Shown here: one piece after another, positions 41,209 through 51,757 of the stretch
How the letters are laid out: the number at the start of each line of letters is the position of its first letter
How positions within the stretch are numbered: position 1 is the stretch's first letter
Origin: Prochlorococcus sp. AG-347-M15
Lineage (GTDB): Bacteria > Cyanobacteriota > Cyanobacteriia > PCC-6307 > Cyanobiaceae
Length of the DNA: 64,000 nucleotides
Reading direction: 5' to 3'
Assembly (NCBI GenBank): GCA_003281185.1
Contig: QCCS01000001.1
Location: forward strand, 124,001-188,000
Program-made: the position numbers and the translations under genes
Notes under the pieces: generated by a model
Databases searched by the model: none
What the model saw: only the letters and a program-made list of their open reading frames with translations
Told to the model about the DNA's origin: nothing

Positions 41209-41406
41209 TCAAACTAATGAAGAAACTATCCCTGTAACAAAAACCAAAACAACCCAAACAGCAGCAATAGAATATATTTTTCTCCTACTTTCTCGCTGTC
41301 CTTCTTCAGTAGAAGGTTGAGTCACATATAAAACGGGTACTCCAACTACCGCAATTAAAGAAGCAAATAATAGAGCATTTACGAAGAAAAAGTTAACAGC
41401 CTGCAT
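41209..41406 (-). CDS. psbZ: Photosystem II protein PsbZ (Ycf9)
   Basis: A small core subunit at the PSII-antenna interface. Two membrane helices (about residues 3-25 and 43-63) flank a polar loop, TQPSTEEGQRESRRKIYSIA. The start MQAVNFFFVNALLFASLIA and the 65-residue length match PsbZ. It diverges from mutS across 140 bp and precedes ribH. Confidence 0.95.
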   Translation of the reverse strand: MQAVNFFFVNALLFASLIAVVGVPVLYVTQPSTEEGQRESRRKIYSIAAVWVVLVFVTGIVSSLV

Positions 41407-41428
41407 AATTCAGTCTTAGGTTTCAAAT

Positions 41429-41434
41429 ATTATA
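41429..41434 (-). promoter_or_regulatory. Candidate -10 element of psbZ
   Basis: A perfect TATAAT on the minus strand ends 23 nt upstream of the psbZ ATG. The -35 position (CATTTT) is not consensus. The predicted leader is under 20 nt, short but common in compact cyanobacterial genomes. Confidence 0.35.
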
Positions 41435-41546
41435 AATACTATAATCTCATGAAAATGATAATTTTTAGAAAAAATTTACATACTTTAGCCACTTTAAATG
41501 CAAAAAAAAAATTTCTACCTAATATCTATTTAGGAATTAAAAAAGT

Positions 41547-44288
41547 ATGCAAGAAGATACGATAATTCAAAAGAATTTATTTGCGATTGATAATGATAAT
41601 AATGAACAAAAAGAAATAACAAAAATTCCAGAAGATTTATCTTTGGAAGATTTAAAAAAAGAATCGCAAAAAAGACCTAGACAAAGAAAAAATTCAACTA
41701 ATTTAATAAATAAATTCAAGACTGATTTAATTTCAAATAACAAAAATGTTTGCATCAATGAAGAATCTTATAGCTATAAAACAGTTTCAAAACTGAAATT
41801 AACTCCTGTAATGAAGCATTATGTAACTCTAAAAGAAGAAAATAAAGATAGGTTATTACTTTATAGATTAGGAGATTTTTTTGAATGTTTTTTTGAGGAC
41901 GCTGTATTAATATCTAACCTTTTAGAAATAACGCTTACCAGTAAAGATGCTGGCAAAGAGATTGGTAAGATCCCTATGGCAGGGGTTCCCCATCATGCAA
42001 TGGAGAGATACTGTGCTGATTTAATTAAAAAAAATTATTCTGTGGTTATATGCGATCAATTAGAAAAAAGTTCTGGAAATTATGGGACTCCAATTAAAAG
42101 AGGAATAACAAGAATAATTACTCCTGGAACTGTAATTGAAGAAGGGATGTTGATAGCAAAGAAAAATAATTGGATTACTGCTATTTACTTATCAGAAGAA
42201 AACTCAGATGAATCTTATGAATGGGGCATATCAAAGGCTGATGTAAGCACAGGAGAATTAATAACTTTAGAAGGCCAATCTCTGACAAAACTATTTGATG
42301 AAATTATTAAATTAGATTCTTCAGAAATCATTGTAGGAAGCAATGCAGTAAGAAATTTATTAATTAAAGGAAATAGTCAAATTACATATACTGTTTCTCA
42401 AGAAACTCATTTTGGAATTAATGAAGCAAATTATCAAATAAAAAATTATTTCCAAATTGCAAACCTAGAGGGAATAGGACTTAAAAATTTAAACAATGCA
42501 ACTAGATCACTTGGAGGTTTATTAAATTATTTAGAAAAAATTAATCCTTCAAATTTAGATAAAGATTCTTCTTTAAAAATCTCATTAGACTTTCCACAAA
42601 TCCAATATGGTCACAACAAATTAATTATTGATTATCAAACTCAAAAAAACTTAGAAATCAAAAATACACAACGAGAAAACAATTATGTAGGTTCGCTACT
42701 ATGGAGTATTGATAGAACTTATACTTGCATGGGTGCAAGGTGTTTAAGAAGGTGGATAGATTCGCCACTATTAAACGTTAATGAAATTTATAAAAGACAA
42801 AATATAATTACAAACTTTCTTGAATCTAAAAATTTACGCTCAGATACCCAAAATTTACTTAGAGCAATGGGGGATTTAGAAAGACTTGCAGGTAGAGCTT
42901 GTGCAGGTCATGCAAGTCCCAGAGACTTAATTGCAATAGCTGAAGGTTTAAAAAAATTGCCTAGACTAAAATCCATAATTGAATTATTTAAATATGATCT
43001 CCCAAATTGGACTTATCAATTAAAAAAAATTGATGAAGGACTCTTAGAATTAGCTGATACTATAAGTTTTAAACTGGTAGAAAATCCTCCTCTAAATATT
43101 AGTGAAGGAGGCATGATCCACGATGGTGTTGACAATATATTAGATGGTTTACGAAATTTAATGGATGATTACTCTGAGTGGCTAAATAAAGAGGAATTAA
43201 AGGAAAGGAAAATCAGCAAAATTTCAAACCTAAAAATTCAATTTCATAAAAATTTTGGTTATTACATTTCTATCAATAAGTCAAAAGTTAATTTAGCTCC
43301 ACAACATTGGATCAAAAGGCAAACTCTTACTAATGAAGAAAGGTATATCACTTCAGAAATTAAAAATAAAGAAAATAAAATTTTCCAAATAAAAAATAGA
43401 GCTTCATCAAAAGAATATGAAATTTTCTGCGAATTAAGAAATATAGTTGCTGAAAAAACAAAACAAATAAGATCAATCGCAAAATCCATAGCATCTCTTG
43501 ATGCACTACTTGGTTTATCAATTACTGCAGTAGAAAACAATTTTATAAAACCTTCATTAATACCAATAAATGATTCAATGACAAAAAATAGTACAAAAAT
43601 TATCGCAGGAAGAAATCCAATTGTAGAGCAATTATTAATTGATAAAAAATTTGTAGCAAACGATATCTCTTTTGAGGATCAGCAAAAATTAATTATATTA
43701 ACGGGTCCTAATGCAAGCGGAAAAAGTTGCTTTATAAGACAACTTGGTTTAATACAAATTCTCACACAAATTGGTAGCTTTGTTCCTGCTAATAATGCTG
43801 AAATCAAGATTGCAGATAGGATTTTCACAAGAATTGGGGCAGTTGATGATCAATCATCTGGACAATCAACATTTATGGTAGAAATGTCTGAAACAGCATC
43901 AATTCTAAATCAGGCAACCTCTAGCTCACTAGTGTTACTTGATGAGATAGGCAGAGGGACATCTACTTTTGATGGACTTTCAATAGCTTGGTCAGTAAGT
44001 GAATATCTTGCAAAAAAAATTCAATGTAATACTATTTTTGCTACGCACTATCATGAGCTGAATTATTTAAAAAATTCAAATAAAAATATACAAAATTTTC
44101 AAGTTTTAGTAGAACAAAATAACGATCAGCTAATCTTTAGCCATAAGATTGTTAAAGGGGGCTCAAACAAAAGCTACGGTATAGAAGCAGCTAAATTAGC
44201 AGGAGTTCCAAAAGAAGTTATAGAAAAAGCAAAATCAGTTTTAAATTCTTTAGAGGAAAATAACAAATTAAATTATGATATTAAATAG
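41547..44288 (+). CDS. mutS: DNA mismatch repair protein MutS
   Basis: Recognises mismatches and recruits MutL. The mismatch-reading Phe-x-Glu is in [14 protein letters not shown], preceded by an unusual 80-residue lysine-rich extension without domain character. The lever and clamp regions follow. The ATPase has Walker [14 protein letters not shown], Walker [17 protein letters not shown] and the switch [11 protein letters not shown]. At 913 residues it is longer than E. coli MutS (853). There is a CCTAA/TTAGG hairpin at 41518-41534, 12 nt before the ATG. It diverges from psbZ. Confidence 0.97.
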   Translation: MQEDTIIQKNLFAIDNDNNEQKEITKIPEDLSLEDLKKESQKRPRQRKNSTNLINKFKTDLISNNKNVCINEESYSYKTVSKLKLTPVMKHYVTLKEENKDRLLLYRLGDFFECFFEDAVLISNLLEITLTSKDAGKEIGKIPMAGVPHHAMERYCADLIKKNYSVVICDQLEKSSGNYGTPIKRGITRIITPGTVIEEGMLIAKKNNWITAIYLSEENSDESYEWGISKADVSTGELITLEGQSLTKLFDEIIKLDSSEIIVGSNAVRNLLIKGNSQITYTVSQETHFGINEANYQIKNYFQIANLEGIGLKNLNNATRSLGGLLNYLEKINPSNLDKDSSLKISLDFPQIQYGHNKLIIDYQTQKNLEIKNTQRENNYVGSLLWSIDRTYTCMGARCLRRWIDSPLLNVNEIYKRQNIITNFLESKNLRSDTQNLLRAMGDLERLAGRACAGHASPRDLIAIAEGLKKLPRLKSIIELFKYDLPNWTYQLKKIDEGLLELADTISFKLVENPPLNISEGGMIHDGVDNILDGLRNLMDDYSEWLNKEELKERKISKISNLKIQFHKNFGYYISINKSKVNLAPQHWIKRQTLTNEERYITSEIKNKENKIFQIKNRASSKEYEIFCELRNIVAEKTKQIRSIAKSIASLDALLGLSITAVENNFIKPSLIPINDSMTKNSTKIIAGRNPIVEQLLIDKKFVANDISFEDQQKLIILTGPNASGKSCFIRQLGLIQILTQIGSFVPANNAEIKIADRIFTRIGAVDDQSSGQSTFMVEMSETASILNQATSSSLVLLDEIGRGTSTFDGLSIAWSVSEYLAKKIQCNTIFATHYHELNYLKNSNKNIQNFQVLVEQNNDQLIFSHKIVKGGSNKSYGIEAAKLAGVPKEVIEKAKSVLNSLEENNKLNYDIK

Positions 44289-44320
44289 ATTTTTGACATT
44301 TTTATAAAAATAAATACTTT

Positions 44321-44944
44321 TTAAATTGTTTCCCTCAATAAGGCGTTAACCGCAGCAGCTGCCATGGCAGCACCTCCTCTAGTTGAATTCAAAACAATTC
44401 TAGGAAGATCGGTTGAAATCAGTTTTTTTTTGCTATTCTCTACTCCAATAAATCCAACAGGCATTCCGATAATTAAACTAGGTAAATCTTTTGCATTTTC
44501 TAAAATATCAATTAAATAAGTTAACGCTGTAGGCGAACTGCCAATAACTACAATAGGAGATTTGCTCCCAGAATTTATAACGGATAACTCCTTCCAACCT
44601 TCACTTAAGCCATATGCAGTTTTAGTTAAGTTTGTATGATTATTTTTTCCAAACCACATTCTAGCGGTGAATACTTTATTCCTAGTGGTATTTTCTGCCA
44701 TGGATTTTATTGCTGCTGCTGCCATATCGGTATCAGTTAAAATAGGAGCACCATTTTTAAGTGCCTGAAGACCCTTTTCACAAGCACCTTCACTAAACTT
44801 TACAAGATTTTGAACTGTGAAATCCCCTGAAGTATGGACTAATCTCTCTAAAACTTTTTTTTCCAAATAATTTAGATCATTGGCTAGTAAACGAGATCTT
44901 ATGAATTTGATGCTTTCCAAAAAAATTGGATGATCTATTACCAT
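44321..44944 (-). CDS. cobH: Precorrin-8X methylmutase
   Basis: Moves the methyl group from C11 to C12 to make hydrogenobyrinate or cobyrinate in corrin synthesis. The catalytic His37 is in LERLVHTSGDF. Other conserved parts are LKNGAPILTDTDMAAAAI, VIGSSPTALTYLIDILE, LIIGMPVGFIGVENSK and LNSTRGGAAMAAAAVNALL. The 207 residues are normal. It is the only cobalamin gene here and no cobalamin riboswitch is visible in the 58-bp upstream gap, which it shares with divergent holA. Confidence 0.96.
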   Translation of the reverse strand: MVIDHPIFLESIKFIRSRLLANDLNYLEKKVLERLVHTSGDFTVQNLVKFSEGACEKGLQALKNGAPILTDTDMAAAAIKSMAENTTRNKVFTARMWFGKNNHTNLTKTAYGLSEGWKELSVINSGSKSPIVVIGSSPTALTYLIDILENAKDLPSLIIGMPVGFIGVENSKKKLISTDLPRIVLNSTRGGAAMAAAAVNALLRETI

Positions 44945-45002
44945 TAAATTTAATTTGTGTTAAAAGTAATCATAGTTAATATATGGTTTTTATTGAGCTA
45001 TT

Positions 45003-46004
45003 ATGCCAATACAAATATTATGGGGTAATGATCTAAATGCTCAAAATACATTTATTCAAAAATTAATTGATAAGGAAGTATCCAAAGAATGGAAAGAAAT
45101 AAACGTAACTAATTTAAATGGAGATGACGATGAGCAAGTCAATAAAGCTTTTGATGAAGTTCTTACACCTCCTTTTGGAGATGGATACAGAATAGTTACA
45201 TTGAAAAATAATCCCATTTTTACTGCCAAAAATGAAGATCTAAGAACTAAATTTGAAAAAATTCATGGCAATATTCCGCAAAATACTTATTTCATTTTGC
45301 AAAATACAAAAAAACCAGACTCAAGACTAAAGAGTACAAAATTTTTACAAAAACTTATCAAAAATAATTTAGCCAAAGAAAAATCATTTTCTTTACCAGA
45401 AATCTGGGACTATGAGGGACAAAAAAGATTTTTAGAAGATGCAGCAAATGAAATGAATATCAAAATTGATAAAAATGCAGCTGAATTAATTATTGATTCA
45501 GTTGGTAATGACAGCTTTAAACTAATAAATGAATTAGCAAAAGCAAAAACATACCTATCTGCATTATCAAGTGATTCGAATTCACAACTTTTTCTTAAAA
45601 GTATTGATGTAAAAAAAATATTTAGTGATCATCAATCCAATATTTTCAAAATCATTGATCTTCTCTTACAAAAAAATATTAATGAAAGCCTCATTGAAAT
45701 AAATTATTCTTTACAGAAAGGGGAACCTGCATTAAGACTAAATGCAGGTTTAATTAGTCAAATAAGAATTCATACCATTATAAAACTAGCAATTAATTCA
45801 GGTAATGATAATGCAGAAAAGATTTGTAATCTTGCAGGCATTGGTAATCCAAAAAGAATTTTTTTTATTCGAAAAAAAGTCAAAAATATATCTCAAGAAT
45901 ATTTAATTAATTTAATGAGTAACTTATTAGATATTGAATCATTACTAAAACAAGGCAATAATCCTATAAATGTTTTTACAGAGAAATTAATTAATTTAAG
46001 TTAA
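45003..46004 (+). CDS. holA: DNA polymerase III delta subunit
   Basis: The wrench subunit that opens the sliding clamp in the clamp loader. It is a AAA+-like protein without a working P-loop, typical of delta. Supporting segments are ILWGNDLNAQNTFIQKLIDK, TPPFGDGYRIVTLKNNPIF, TYFILQNTKKPDSRLKSTKF and the C-terminal helical domain LNAGLISQIRIHTIIKLAIN. The 333 residues fit. The clamp-loader gene dnaX lies in the same window at 59523. Confidence 0.88.
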   Translation: MPIQILWGNDLNAQNTFIQKLIDKEVSKEWKEINVTNLNGDDDEQVNKAFDEVLTPPFGDGYRIVTLKNNPIFTAKNEDLRTKFEKIHGNIPQNTYFILQNTKKPDSRLKSTKFLQKLIKNNLAKEKSFSLPEIWDYEGQKRFLEDAANEMNIKIDKNAAELIIDSVGNDSFKLINELAKAKTYLSALSSDSNSQLFLKSIDVKKIFSDHQSNIFKIIDLLLQKNINESLIEINYSLQKGEPALRLNAGLISQIRIHTIIKLAINSGNDNAEKICNLAGIGNPKRIFFIRKKVKNISQEYLINLMSNLLDIESLLKQGNNPINVFTEKLINLS

Positions 46005-46043
46005 CCAAATTATAAGTTTAAGAATTTACATTATGATTTAAGT

Positions 46044-47804
46044 ATGGCTTTACTAGTAAAAAAATTTGGCGGTACTTCTGTCGGTGATATTAAAAAAATT
46101 AAAAATATTGCAAGTAGCATTTGTCAAAGTAAAGAAGCAGGGAATGAAATTGTCGTAGTTGTCTCTGCGATGGGGCAAACTACTAATGATTTAAATTGTT
46201 TAGCAGAATCAATTAGTAAAAATCCTAATCGAAGAGAATTGGATATGCTTCTCTCAACTGGAGAGCAAGTAACCATAGCTCTCCTTTCTATGGCATTAAA
46301 CGAATACGGAATGCCTGCAATTTCAATGACTGGTAGCCAGGTTGGAATTATTACTGAATCAATTCATGGGAAAGCGAGAATTCTGGATATTAAAACAGAA
46401 AGGATCCAAAATTATTTAAATCAGGGTTTTGTAGTTGTAGTCGCTGGATTTCAAGGAACAACATTAAGCCATACTGGTTCAATGGAAATTACAACTTTGG
46501 GTAGAGGTGGTTCAGATACTTCCGCAGTAGCTTTATCAACTGCTTTAGGAGCTGAGACTTGCGAAATTTATACAGACGTTCCAGGTGTTCTTACTACTGA
46601 TCCAAGGATTGTTCCTAATGCAAAACTCTTAGATGAAATTAGCTGCGAGGAAATGCTTGAACTTGCAAGCGTCGGTGCTTCAGTTCTGCATCCAAGAGCA
46701 GTAGAAATTGCTCGCAATTATGGAATTAAATTGTGTGTCAAATCAAGCCAAAGTAACTCCAGTGGGACTCTCCTAGAAAGTCAAATCCAACCTCTCCCGC
46801 TAAAAAGAGGAAGCTTAGAATTAACAAAAACAGTCAATAGTCTTGAAGTATTAGAAAACCAAGCAGTATTCAGTCTCTCAAATATTCCTGATAGGCCTGG
46901 GATTGCTGCGCAAATATTTGAAAAACTTTCAGAAGCAAGTATTAACGTAGATTTAATAATACAAGCGACAAATGATGGAAATAAAAACGATATTACATTT
47001 ACTGTTGGTGAATTAGAAGTAAAAAAGACTGCAGAACAATGTGAACTTATAACTAATCAATTAGGGGGAGAATTTAACTTAAAAACCAACATGACTAAAT
47101 TAAGTATTCAAGGAGCAGGCATTATGGGCAGACCTAGTGTTTCAGCTGATTTGTTTGATACTTTATCTCAAGCAAATATAAATGTTAGATTAATAGCTAC
47201 TAGTGAAATTAAAGTCAGCTGTGTAATTGAAATTAACAATATACCAAAAGCTATTAGATTTGTTGCTGAGAAATTTAAGTTATCGGATACACAAATATTT
47301 GTTAATCCAATTAATGAAAAACAAGATCAACCTGAAGTAAGAGGAATTGCATTAGATAAAAACCAAGTTCAGGTAAGCTTTAGAAAACTGCCTGATCGTC
47401 CAGGTGTAGCAGCATCGATATGTTTAGCATTAGCTGAAAATAATTTACTTATCGATACTATTGTTCAGTCTGAAAGAATTTCCTCTTTAAAAACTAAGGA
47501 TATTAGTCTTACAATGAATAAACAAGATAGAGAAAAAGCTAACTTAGTTTTTGAGGCCTTAACAAAAAAATTACCCGGATCATACATTGAAGATGGCCCT
47601 GCTATAGCAAAAGTAAGTACTGTAGGAGCGGGAATGGCATTTAAAGTTGGGACGGCTGGAAAAATATTTAGAGCATTGGCCAACCAAAATATCAATATTG
47701 AAATGATTGCCACGAGTGAAATTAGGACTTCATGTATTGTCTTAGAAAAAGATTGTGACAAAGCAGTTAATGCTATTCATAATCATTTCGAATTAGAAAA
47801 ATAA
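46044..47804 (+). CDS. lysC: Aspartate kinase with four ACT domains
   Basis: Phosphorylates aspartate, the first step to lysine, threonine and methionine. The kinase domain (about 1-245) starts ALLVKKFGGTSVGDIKKIKN and has LDMLLSTGEQVTIALL and TTLGRGGSDTSAVALSTAL. Two pairs of ACT domains follow: one pair (about 265-420) with SLSNIPDRPGIAAQIFEKL and one pair (about 440-586) with SFRKLPDRPGVAASICLAL. This double set is the cyanobacterial form and implies feedback by lysine and threonine. The downstream pathway genes asd and dapA are at 53820-55750. Confidence 0.96.
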   Translation: MALLVKKFGGTSVGDIKKIKNIASSICQSKEAGNEIVVVVSAMGQTTNDLNCLAESISKNPNRRELDMLLSTGEQVTIALLSMALNEYGMPAISMTGSQVGIITESIHGKARILDIKTERIQNYLNQGFVVVVAGFQGTTLSHTGSMEITTLGRGGSDTSAVALSTALGAETCEIYTDVPGVLTTDPRIVPNAKLLDEISCEEMLELASVGASVLHPRAVEIARNYGIKLCVKSSQSNSSGTLLESQIQPLPLKRGSLELTKTVNSLEVLENQAVFSLSNIPDRPGIAAQIFEKLSEASINVDLIIQATNDGNKNDITFTVGELEVKKTAEQCELITNQLGGEFNLKTNMTKLSIQGAGIMGRPSVSADLFDTLSQANINVRLIATSEIKVSCVIEINNIPKAIRFVAEKFKLSDTQIFVNPINEKQDQPEVRGIALDKNQVQVSFRKLPDRPGVAASICLALAENNLLIDTIVQSERISSLKTKDISLTMNKQDREKANLVFEALTKKLPGSYIEDGPAIAKVSTVGAGMAFKVGTAGKIFRALANQNINIEMIATSEIRTSCIVLEKDCDKAVNAIHNHFELEK

Positions 47805-47811
47805 GTTCTTT

Positions 47812-49851
47812 TTAATTATTTCTTGCCAATTTTTGTCTTAATTTTTTGATTCTATCCCTCAAATTTGCTGCTTCTTCAAAATTTAACTCTTTTGCAGCGT
47901 CTTTCATTTTAATTTCTAACTTTTCTATTAAGTCAGGCAATTCTTCGAGCAAACATTGATTATCACTGGAACTAAGAATTGCGTCAGTTTTATTATTAAC
48001 TATATTTATTAAATCTTTAGATAAACCACCAGCATCTAGTTTTCTGGAAAGTTCTAGAAAAGATAATATTGAATTTTCTATTTTTTTGCCTGCAGGTTTT
48101 GGAGTAATACCATTGACTTGGTTATATTTTTTTTGAATAGTTCTTCTTCTTTCAGTTTCAGATATTGCTCTTTTCATTGAATCTGTGAAGTTATCTGCAT
48201 AAAGCAAGGCAACACCTTCTACATGTCTGGCAGCTCTTCCTATTGTTTGAATCAATGACCTTTCTGCCCTTAGAAAACCTTCTTTATCAGCATCTAAAAT
48301 AGCGACTAATGATACTTCTGGAAGATCCAGTCCCTCTCTTAATAAATTAACTCCTACCAAAACATCATATTCACCCATTCTAAGGTCTTGAATAATTTCA
48401 ATTCTTTCAATTGAATGGATTTCGGAATGCAAATATCTAACTCTTACTTTATTTTCAGATAAAAAATCAGTTAGATCTTCAGCCATTCTCTTAGTAAGTG
48501 TTGTCACAAGTACTCTTTGATTCTTTTCAGCTCGAATTCTTATTTCAGATAACAGATCTTCTATTTGGCCTTCACTAGGTCTTACATCAATTACCGGGTC
48601 TAATACCCCAGTTGGTCTTATAACTTGCTCAATAAATTCACCATCACATTGATCTAATTCCCATTGACCGGGGGTTGCACTTATAAATAATGTCTGTTTT
48701 GATTTTTCCCAAAACTCTTCACATTTTAAAGGTCTATTATCTGCAGCACTTGGCAATCTAAAACCATGATCTATTAAAACTTTTTTTCTAGATTGATCAC
48801 CGTTGTACATCGCATGAAGTTGAGGACATGTTACATGACTCTCATCAACTACCAACAACCAATCTTTAGGAAAGTAATCTATTAAGCATTCTGGAGGTGA
48901 ACCTTCCTCCCTTCCTGATAAATGACGAGCATAATTCTCAACTCCATTACAATAACCAACTTCTTTAAGCATTTCTAAATCATATTTTGTACGTTGTTCT
49001 AGACGCTGAGCCTCTAATAATTTTCCTTCGTATGTAAATTTATCGAGTTGAGTTTTTAATTCACTTCTAATAGCACTTATTGCACTCTCAAGTCTTTCTT
49101 TTGGAGTCACAAAATGCTTCGCTGGGTAAACGCTAACTTGTTCCAAACTTTCAAGTATTTCTCCAGTGGTAGGGTCAACATATCTAATAGCCTCGACTTC
49201 ATCACCAAATAACTCAATTCTTATTAATCTATCTTCATAAGCTGGACCAATTTCTAATACATCACCTTTAATTCTGAATCTACCTCTAGTAATTTCAATA
49301 TCATTTCTAGTATATTGATTTTCAACGAGAGACCTCAAAGAGGAACGTAGATTTATTGATTTTCCAACTTCAAATTTAACTGCAGCTTTTAAATACTCAC
49401 TCGGTATACCAAGACCATAAATACAACTTATTGAGGCTACAACAATTACATCTTTTCTTTCAAATAATGAGCGTGTTGCAGAATGCCTAAGCATATCTAT
49501 TTCTTCATTAATTGATGCAGTTTTGGCTATATAAGTATCACTTACAGGTACATAAGCTTCAGGTTGATAATAATCGTAGTAAGAAATAAAGTACTCAACA
49601 GCATTTTTTGGAAAAAATTCTCTTAATTCATTACATAGTTGTGCAGCCAACGTTTTGTTATGGGCTAAAACAAGTGCTGGTCTTCCTGTTTGTTGAATTA
49701 CATTGGCAATGGTAAATGTTTTACCAGTTCCAGTAGCTCCTAAAAGAGTCTGAAACTGTTTACCATTATTAACGCCTTTAACTAATTTTTTAATAGCTTC
49801 TGGTTGATCTCCATTTGGTTCGTAAGGAGCTTGAAGCTTATAATTGTTCAT
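47812..49851 (-). CDS. uvrB: Excinuclease ABC subunit B
   Basis: The damage-verifying helicase-like subunit of nucleotide excision repair. Walker A is [19 protein letters not shown] and the DNA-wedging beta-hairpin is around [20 protein letters not shown]. Later motifs are [40 protein letters not shown] and [12 protein letters not shown]-terminal UVR domain ([20 protein letters not shown]) binds UvrC. I start at the ATG at 49851; a TTG one codon earlier is possible. Convergent with lysC, 7 nt apart. Confidence 0.97.
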   Translation of the reverse strand: MNNYKLQAPYEPNGDQPEAIKKLVKGVNNGKQFQTLLGATGTGKTFTIANVIQQTGRPALVLAHNKTLAAQLCNELREFFPKNAVEYFISYYDYYQPEAYVPVSDTYIAKTASINEEIDMLRHSATRSLFERKDVIVVASISCIYGLGIPSEYLKAAVKFEVGKSINLRSSLRSLVENQYTRNDIEITRGRFRIKGDVLEIGPAYEDRLIRIELFGDEVEAIRYVDPTTGEILESLEQVSVYPAKHFVTPKERLESAISAIRSELKTQLDKFTYEGKLLEAQRLEQRTKYDLEMLKEVGYCNGVENYARHLSGREEGSPPECLIDYFPKDWLLVVDESHVTCPQLHAMYNGDQSRKKVLIDHGFRLPSAADNRPLKCEEFWEKSKQTLFISATPGQWELDQCDGEFIEQVIRPTGVLDPVIDVRPSEGQIEDLLSEIRIRAEKNQRVLVTTLTKRMAEDLTDFLSENKVRVRYLHSEIHSIERIEIIQDLRMGEYDVLVGVNLLREGLDLPEVSLVAILDADKEGFLRAERSLIQTIGRAARHVEGVALLYADNFTDSMKRAISETERRRTIQKKYNQVNGITPKPAGKKIENSILSFLELSRKLDAGGLSKDLINIVNNKTDAILSSSDNQCLLEELPDLIEKLEIKMKDAAKELNFEEAANLRDRIKKLRQKLARNN

Positions 49852-49884
49852 CAAGCTAGTAGCTAAAGGATGTTGCTATATATA

Positions 49885-50661
49885 CTAAGAAATTTTTTCT
49901 CCAATTATTGAATTTTTCAAAGATTCTTTTAAGCCCCTAACAACCGCAATCATTGATATTAAATCATCTAATTTATTAACCACAGATCCAACGCCAACTG
50001 CTGAGGCTCCAGAAGATATTGCCAGTGGACAAGTTACTTGGCTTAATCCAGAGGCACTCATGATTGGTATATTCAGAGATTGTTTCTTAAATTCTTGATG
50101 AATAGCATAGGTAGCTGCAAGAGTTGGTACTGATTTTTCAAAAAAACCTTGAATTCCTGGAGAGTAAGGAGTAGAACTGGTTCCACCTTCTGTTTGAATA
50201 ATATCAACGCCTTCTTTCACTAGCTTTACAGCAAGATCAACTTGTTTATCAATAGGCATAGTATGAGGAACAGTTACTGATAAAGGAAAATTAGGCAATA
50301 AATCCCTCGTCTCTTTTGTAATGTTTAAAACTTTTTTATCTGAAAAATGAATGCCTTTTTCATAAAAAGTATCGTAATTTCCGATCTCAATTAATGATGC
50401 TCCTGCTTTTACACAATCTTGAAAAGATCGAGGCACTACTGAACTAACACAAACGGGTAGTGTTGAATTCTTAAGTGCTAAATCAACGAGTTCAGGTTTG
50501 CAAGCAATATCGACAAGATCTGCACCTCCTAATGAAGCAGCCTCAACAATTATTTTCACAGACTGAACATCGAAATTATTCAATCCTGAAATAACTTTGA
50601 GTAAGGATTTGCTTCCTAACTCTTCTTTGATTTTTTGTGGCAAAAGATTAATCAGACTCAT
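49885..50661 (-). CDS. ycf23: Ycf23 family protein (DUF561)
   Basis: A 258-residue TIM-barrel-like protein conserved in cyanobacteria and some red-lineage plastids; its biochemical role is not established. Recognisable segments are KVISGLNNFDVQSVKIIVEA, ASLGGADLVDIACKPELV, LPVCVSSVVPRSF, EGVDIIQTEGGTSSTPYSPG and MSASGLSQVTCPLAISSGAS. The glycine-rich ends of strands suggest a phosphate-binding site like those of FMN or phosphosugar enzymes. It lies 33 nt upstream of uvrB on the same strand and diverges from tilS. Confidence 0.88.
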   Translation of the reverse strand: MSLINLLPQKIKEELGSKSLLKVISGLNNFDVQSVKIIVEAASLGGADLVDIACKPELVDLALKNSTLPVCVSSVVPRSFQDCVKAGASLIEIGNYDTFYEKGIHFSDKKVLNITKETRDLLPNFPLSVTVPHTMPIDKQVDLAVKLVKEGVDIIQTEGGTSSTPYSPGIQGFFEKSVPTLAATYAIHQEFKKQSLNIPIMSASGLSQVTCPLAISSGASAVGVGSVVNKLDDLISMIAVVRGLKESLKNSIIGEKIS

Positions 50662-50694
50662 TTACTTAATGAATTTATTACCCGATTGTGACAT

Positions 50695-50709
50695 TGTTTT
50701 AGTAAAACA
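50695..50709. promoter_or_regulatory. 15-bp perfect palindrome between ycf23 and tilS
   Basis: TGTTTTA-G-TAAAACA, seven-base arms around one base, lies 34 bp from the ycf23 ATG and 37 bp from the tilS ATG in an 85-bp divergent gap. It is shaped like a dimeric repressor or activator site. No known motif matches, including the cyanobacterial LexA or NtcA consensus. Confidence 0.3.
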
Positions 50710-50746
50710 GTGCATTTTTTAAAAAATATTATCTGAGCAACACAAA

Positions 50747-51757
50747 ATGACTGATAAAAAATTAAGTCAGAAAAATTGGTCATCATGGCATCATCAGCTT
50801 CATAAGGAGATTCTTACCAAAAAAATATTAATTCCCAAAGGATCCAATATTTTAATAAGTGTTTCGGGGGGTCAAGACTCAATGGCCTTATTAACCCTAA
50901 TTAATGACCTAAAGAAACTACATAATTGGTCTATTAGTGTTTGGCATGGTGATCATCAGTGGCACGAAAAATCATCACTATATGCTCTTGAATTAAAAGA
51001 TTATTGCGAAGATAAAAATATTTCATTCTCTTTTGATCAAGCAAATAAAGAAAGTATTTCTTCAGAAGAAAAAGCACGAGAATGGAGATATAAAAAATTA
51101 TGTGAAAGAGCAAAGATTTTATTAAAGAAGAACCAAAAAAAACATAATATTTATTTGTTAACTGGTCACACGAGTAGTGATAATGCAGAAACATTTATCC
51201 TCAATTTATCTAGAGGAAGTAATTTTGCAGGTCTGAGTAATATTGAGAGAAACAGATTAATAGAAAATCAAATTTATTTAATAAGACCAATATTAATTTT
51301 CAGTAGGGAAGATACAAAACAATTTTGCAATGATATGAAGATCCCAGTCTGGGAAGATCCTACAAATTCAGATCTTAAATTAAAAAGAAATTTAGTAAGA
51401 AAAAAAATTATTCCTACCTTAGAAATCATCTATCCTGGTTGTTCTGAAAGGATAAATAATTTTTCCCAAAAAATGAGCAAATACAATAATGAACGTAATG
51501 ATCTTAGTGAACTAGCTTACTTATATTGTAAAGATGTTAAAGGTATCGATAGGAATCTCTTAAATGGTATGTGTATGGAAGCGAGGTGCACAATTTTAAA
51601 TAGATTTTTAAAAGAAATATCTGCAAAGCAATGTAGTTCTAAAAATCTGACAAACTTAGCAACTTCAATTTATGAAAAAAATAAAGGTCAAATTAATCTG
51701 CAAAAATTTTTAAAAATTGTTTGGGATAAAAACTATATAAATTTTGAAAAAAGTTAA
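50747..51757 (+). CDS. tilS: tRNA(Ile)-lysidine synthetase
   Basis: Converts C34 of the CAU-anticodon tRNA-Ile to lysidine so that it reads AUA. The N-type PP-loop ATP site is ILISVSGGQDSMALLTLI. Other parts are YLLTGHTSSDNAETFILNLS, RGSNFAGLSN, IRPILIFSREDTKQFCNDM and VWEDPTNSDLKLKRNLVRKK. The 336 residues match the short cyanobacterial form. AUA codons are frequent in this AT-rich genome, so the enzyme is important. Its stop overlaps the rnj stop by four bases on the opposite strand. Confidence 0.95.
   Translation: MTDKKLSQKNWSSWHHQLHKEILTKKILIPKGSNILISVSGGQDSMALLTLINDLKKLHNWSISVWHGDHQWHEKSSLYALELKDYCEDKNISFSFDQANKESISSEEKAREWRYKKLCERAKILLKKNQKKHNIYLLTGHTSSDNAETFILNLSRGSNFAGLSNIERNRLIENQIYLIRPILIFSREDTKQFCNDMKIPVWEDPTNSDLKLKRNLVRKKIIPTLEIIYPGCSERINNFSQKMSKYNNERNDLSELAYLYCKDVKGIDRNLLNGMCMEARCTILNRFLKEISAKQCSSKNLTNLATSIYEKNKGQINLQKFLKIVWDKNYINFEKS

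Noticed and set aside
44945..45002. Cobalamin riboswitch before cobH
   Set aside because: The 58-bp AT-rich gap has no B12-box.
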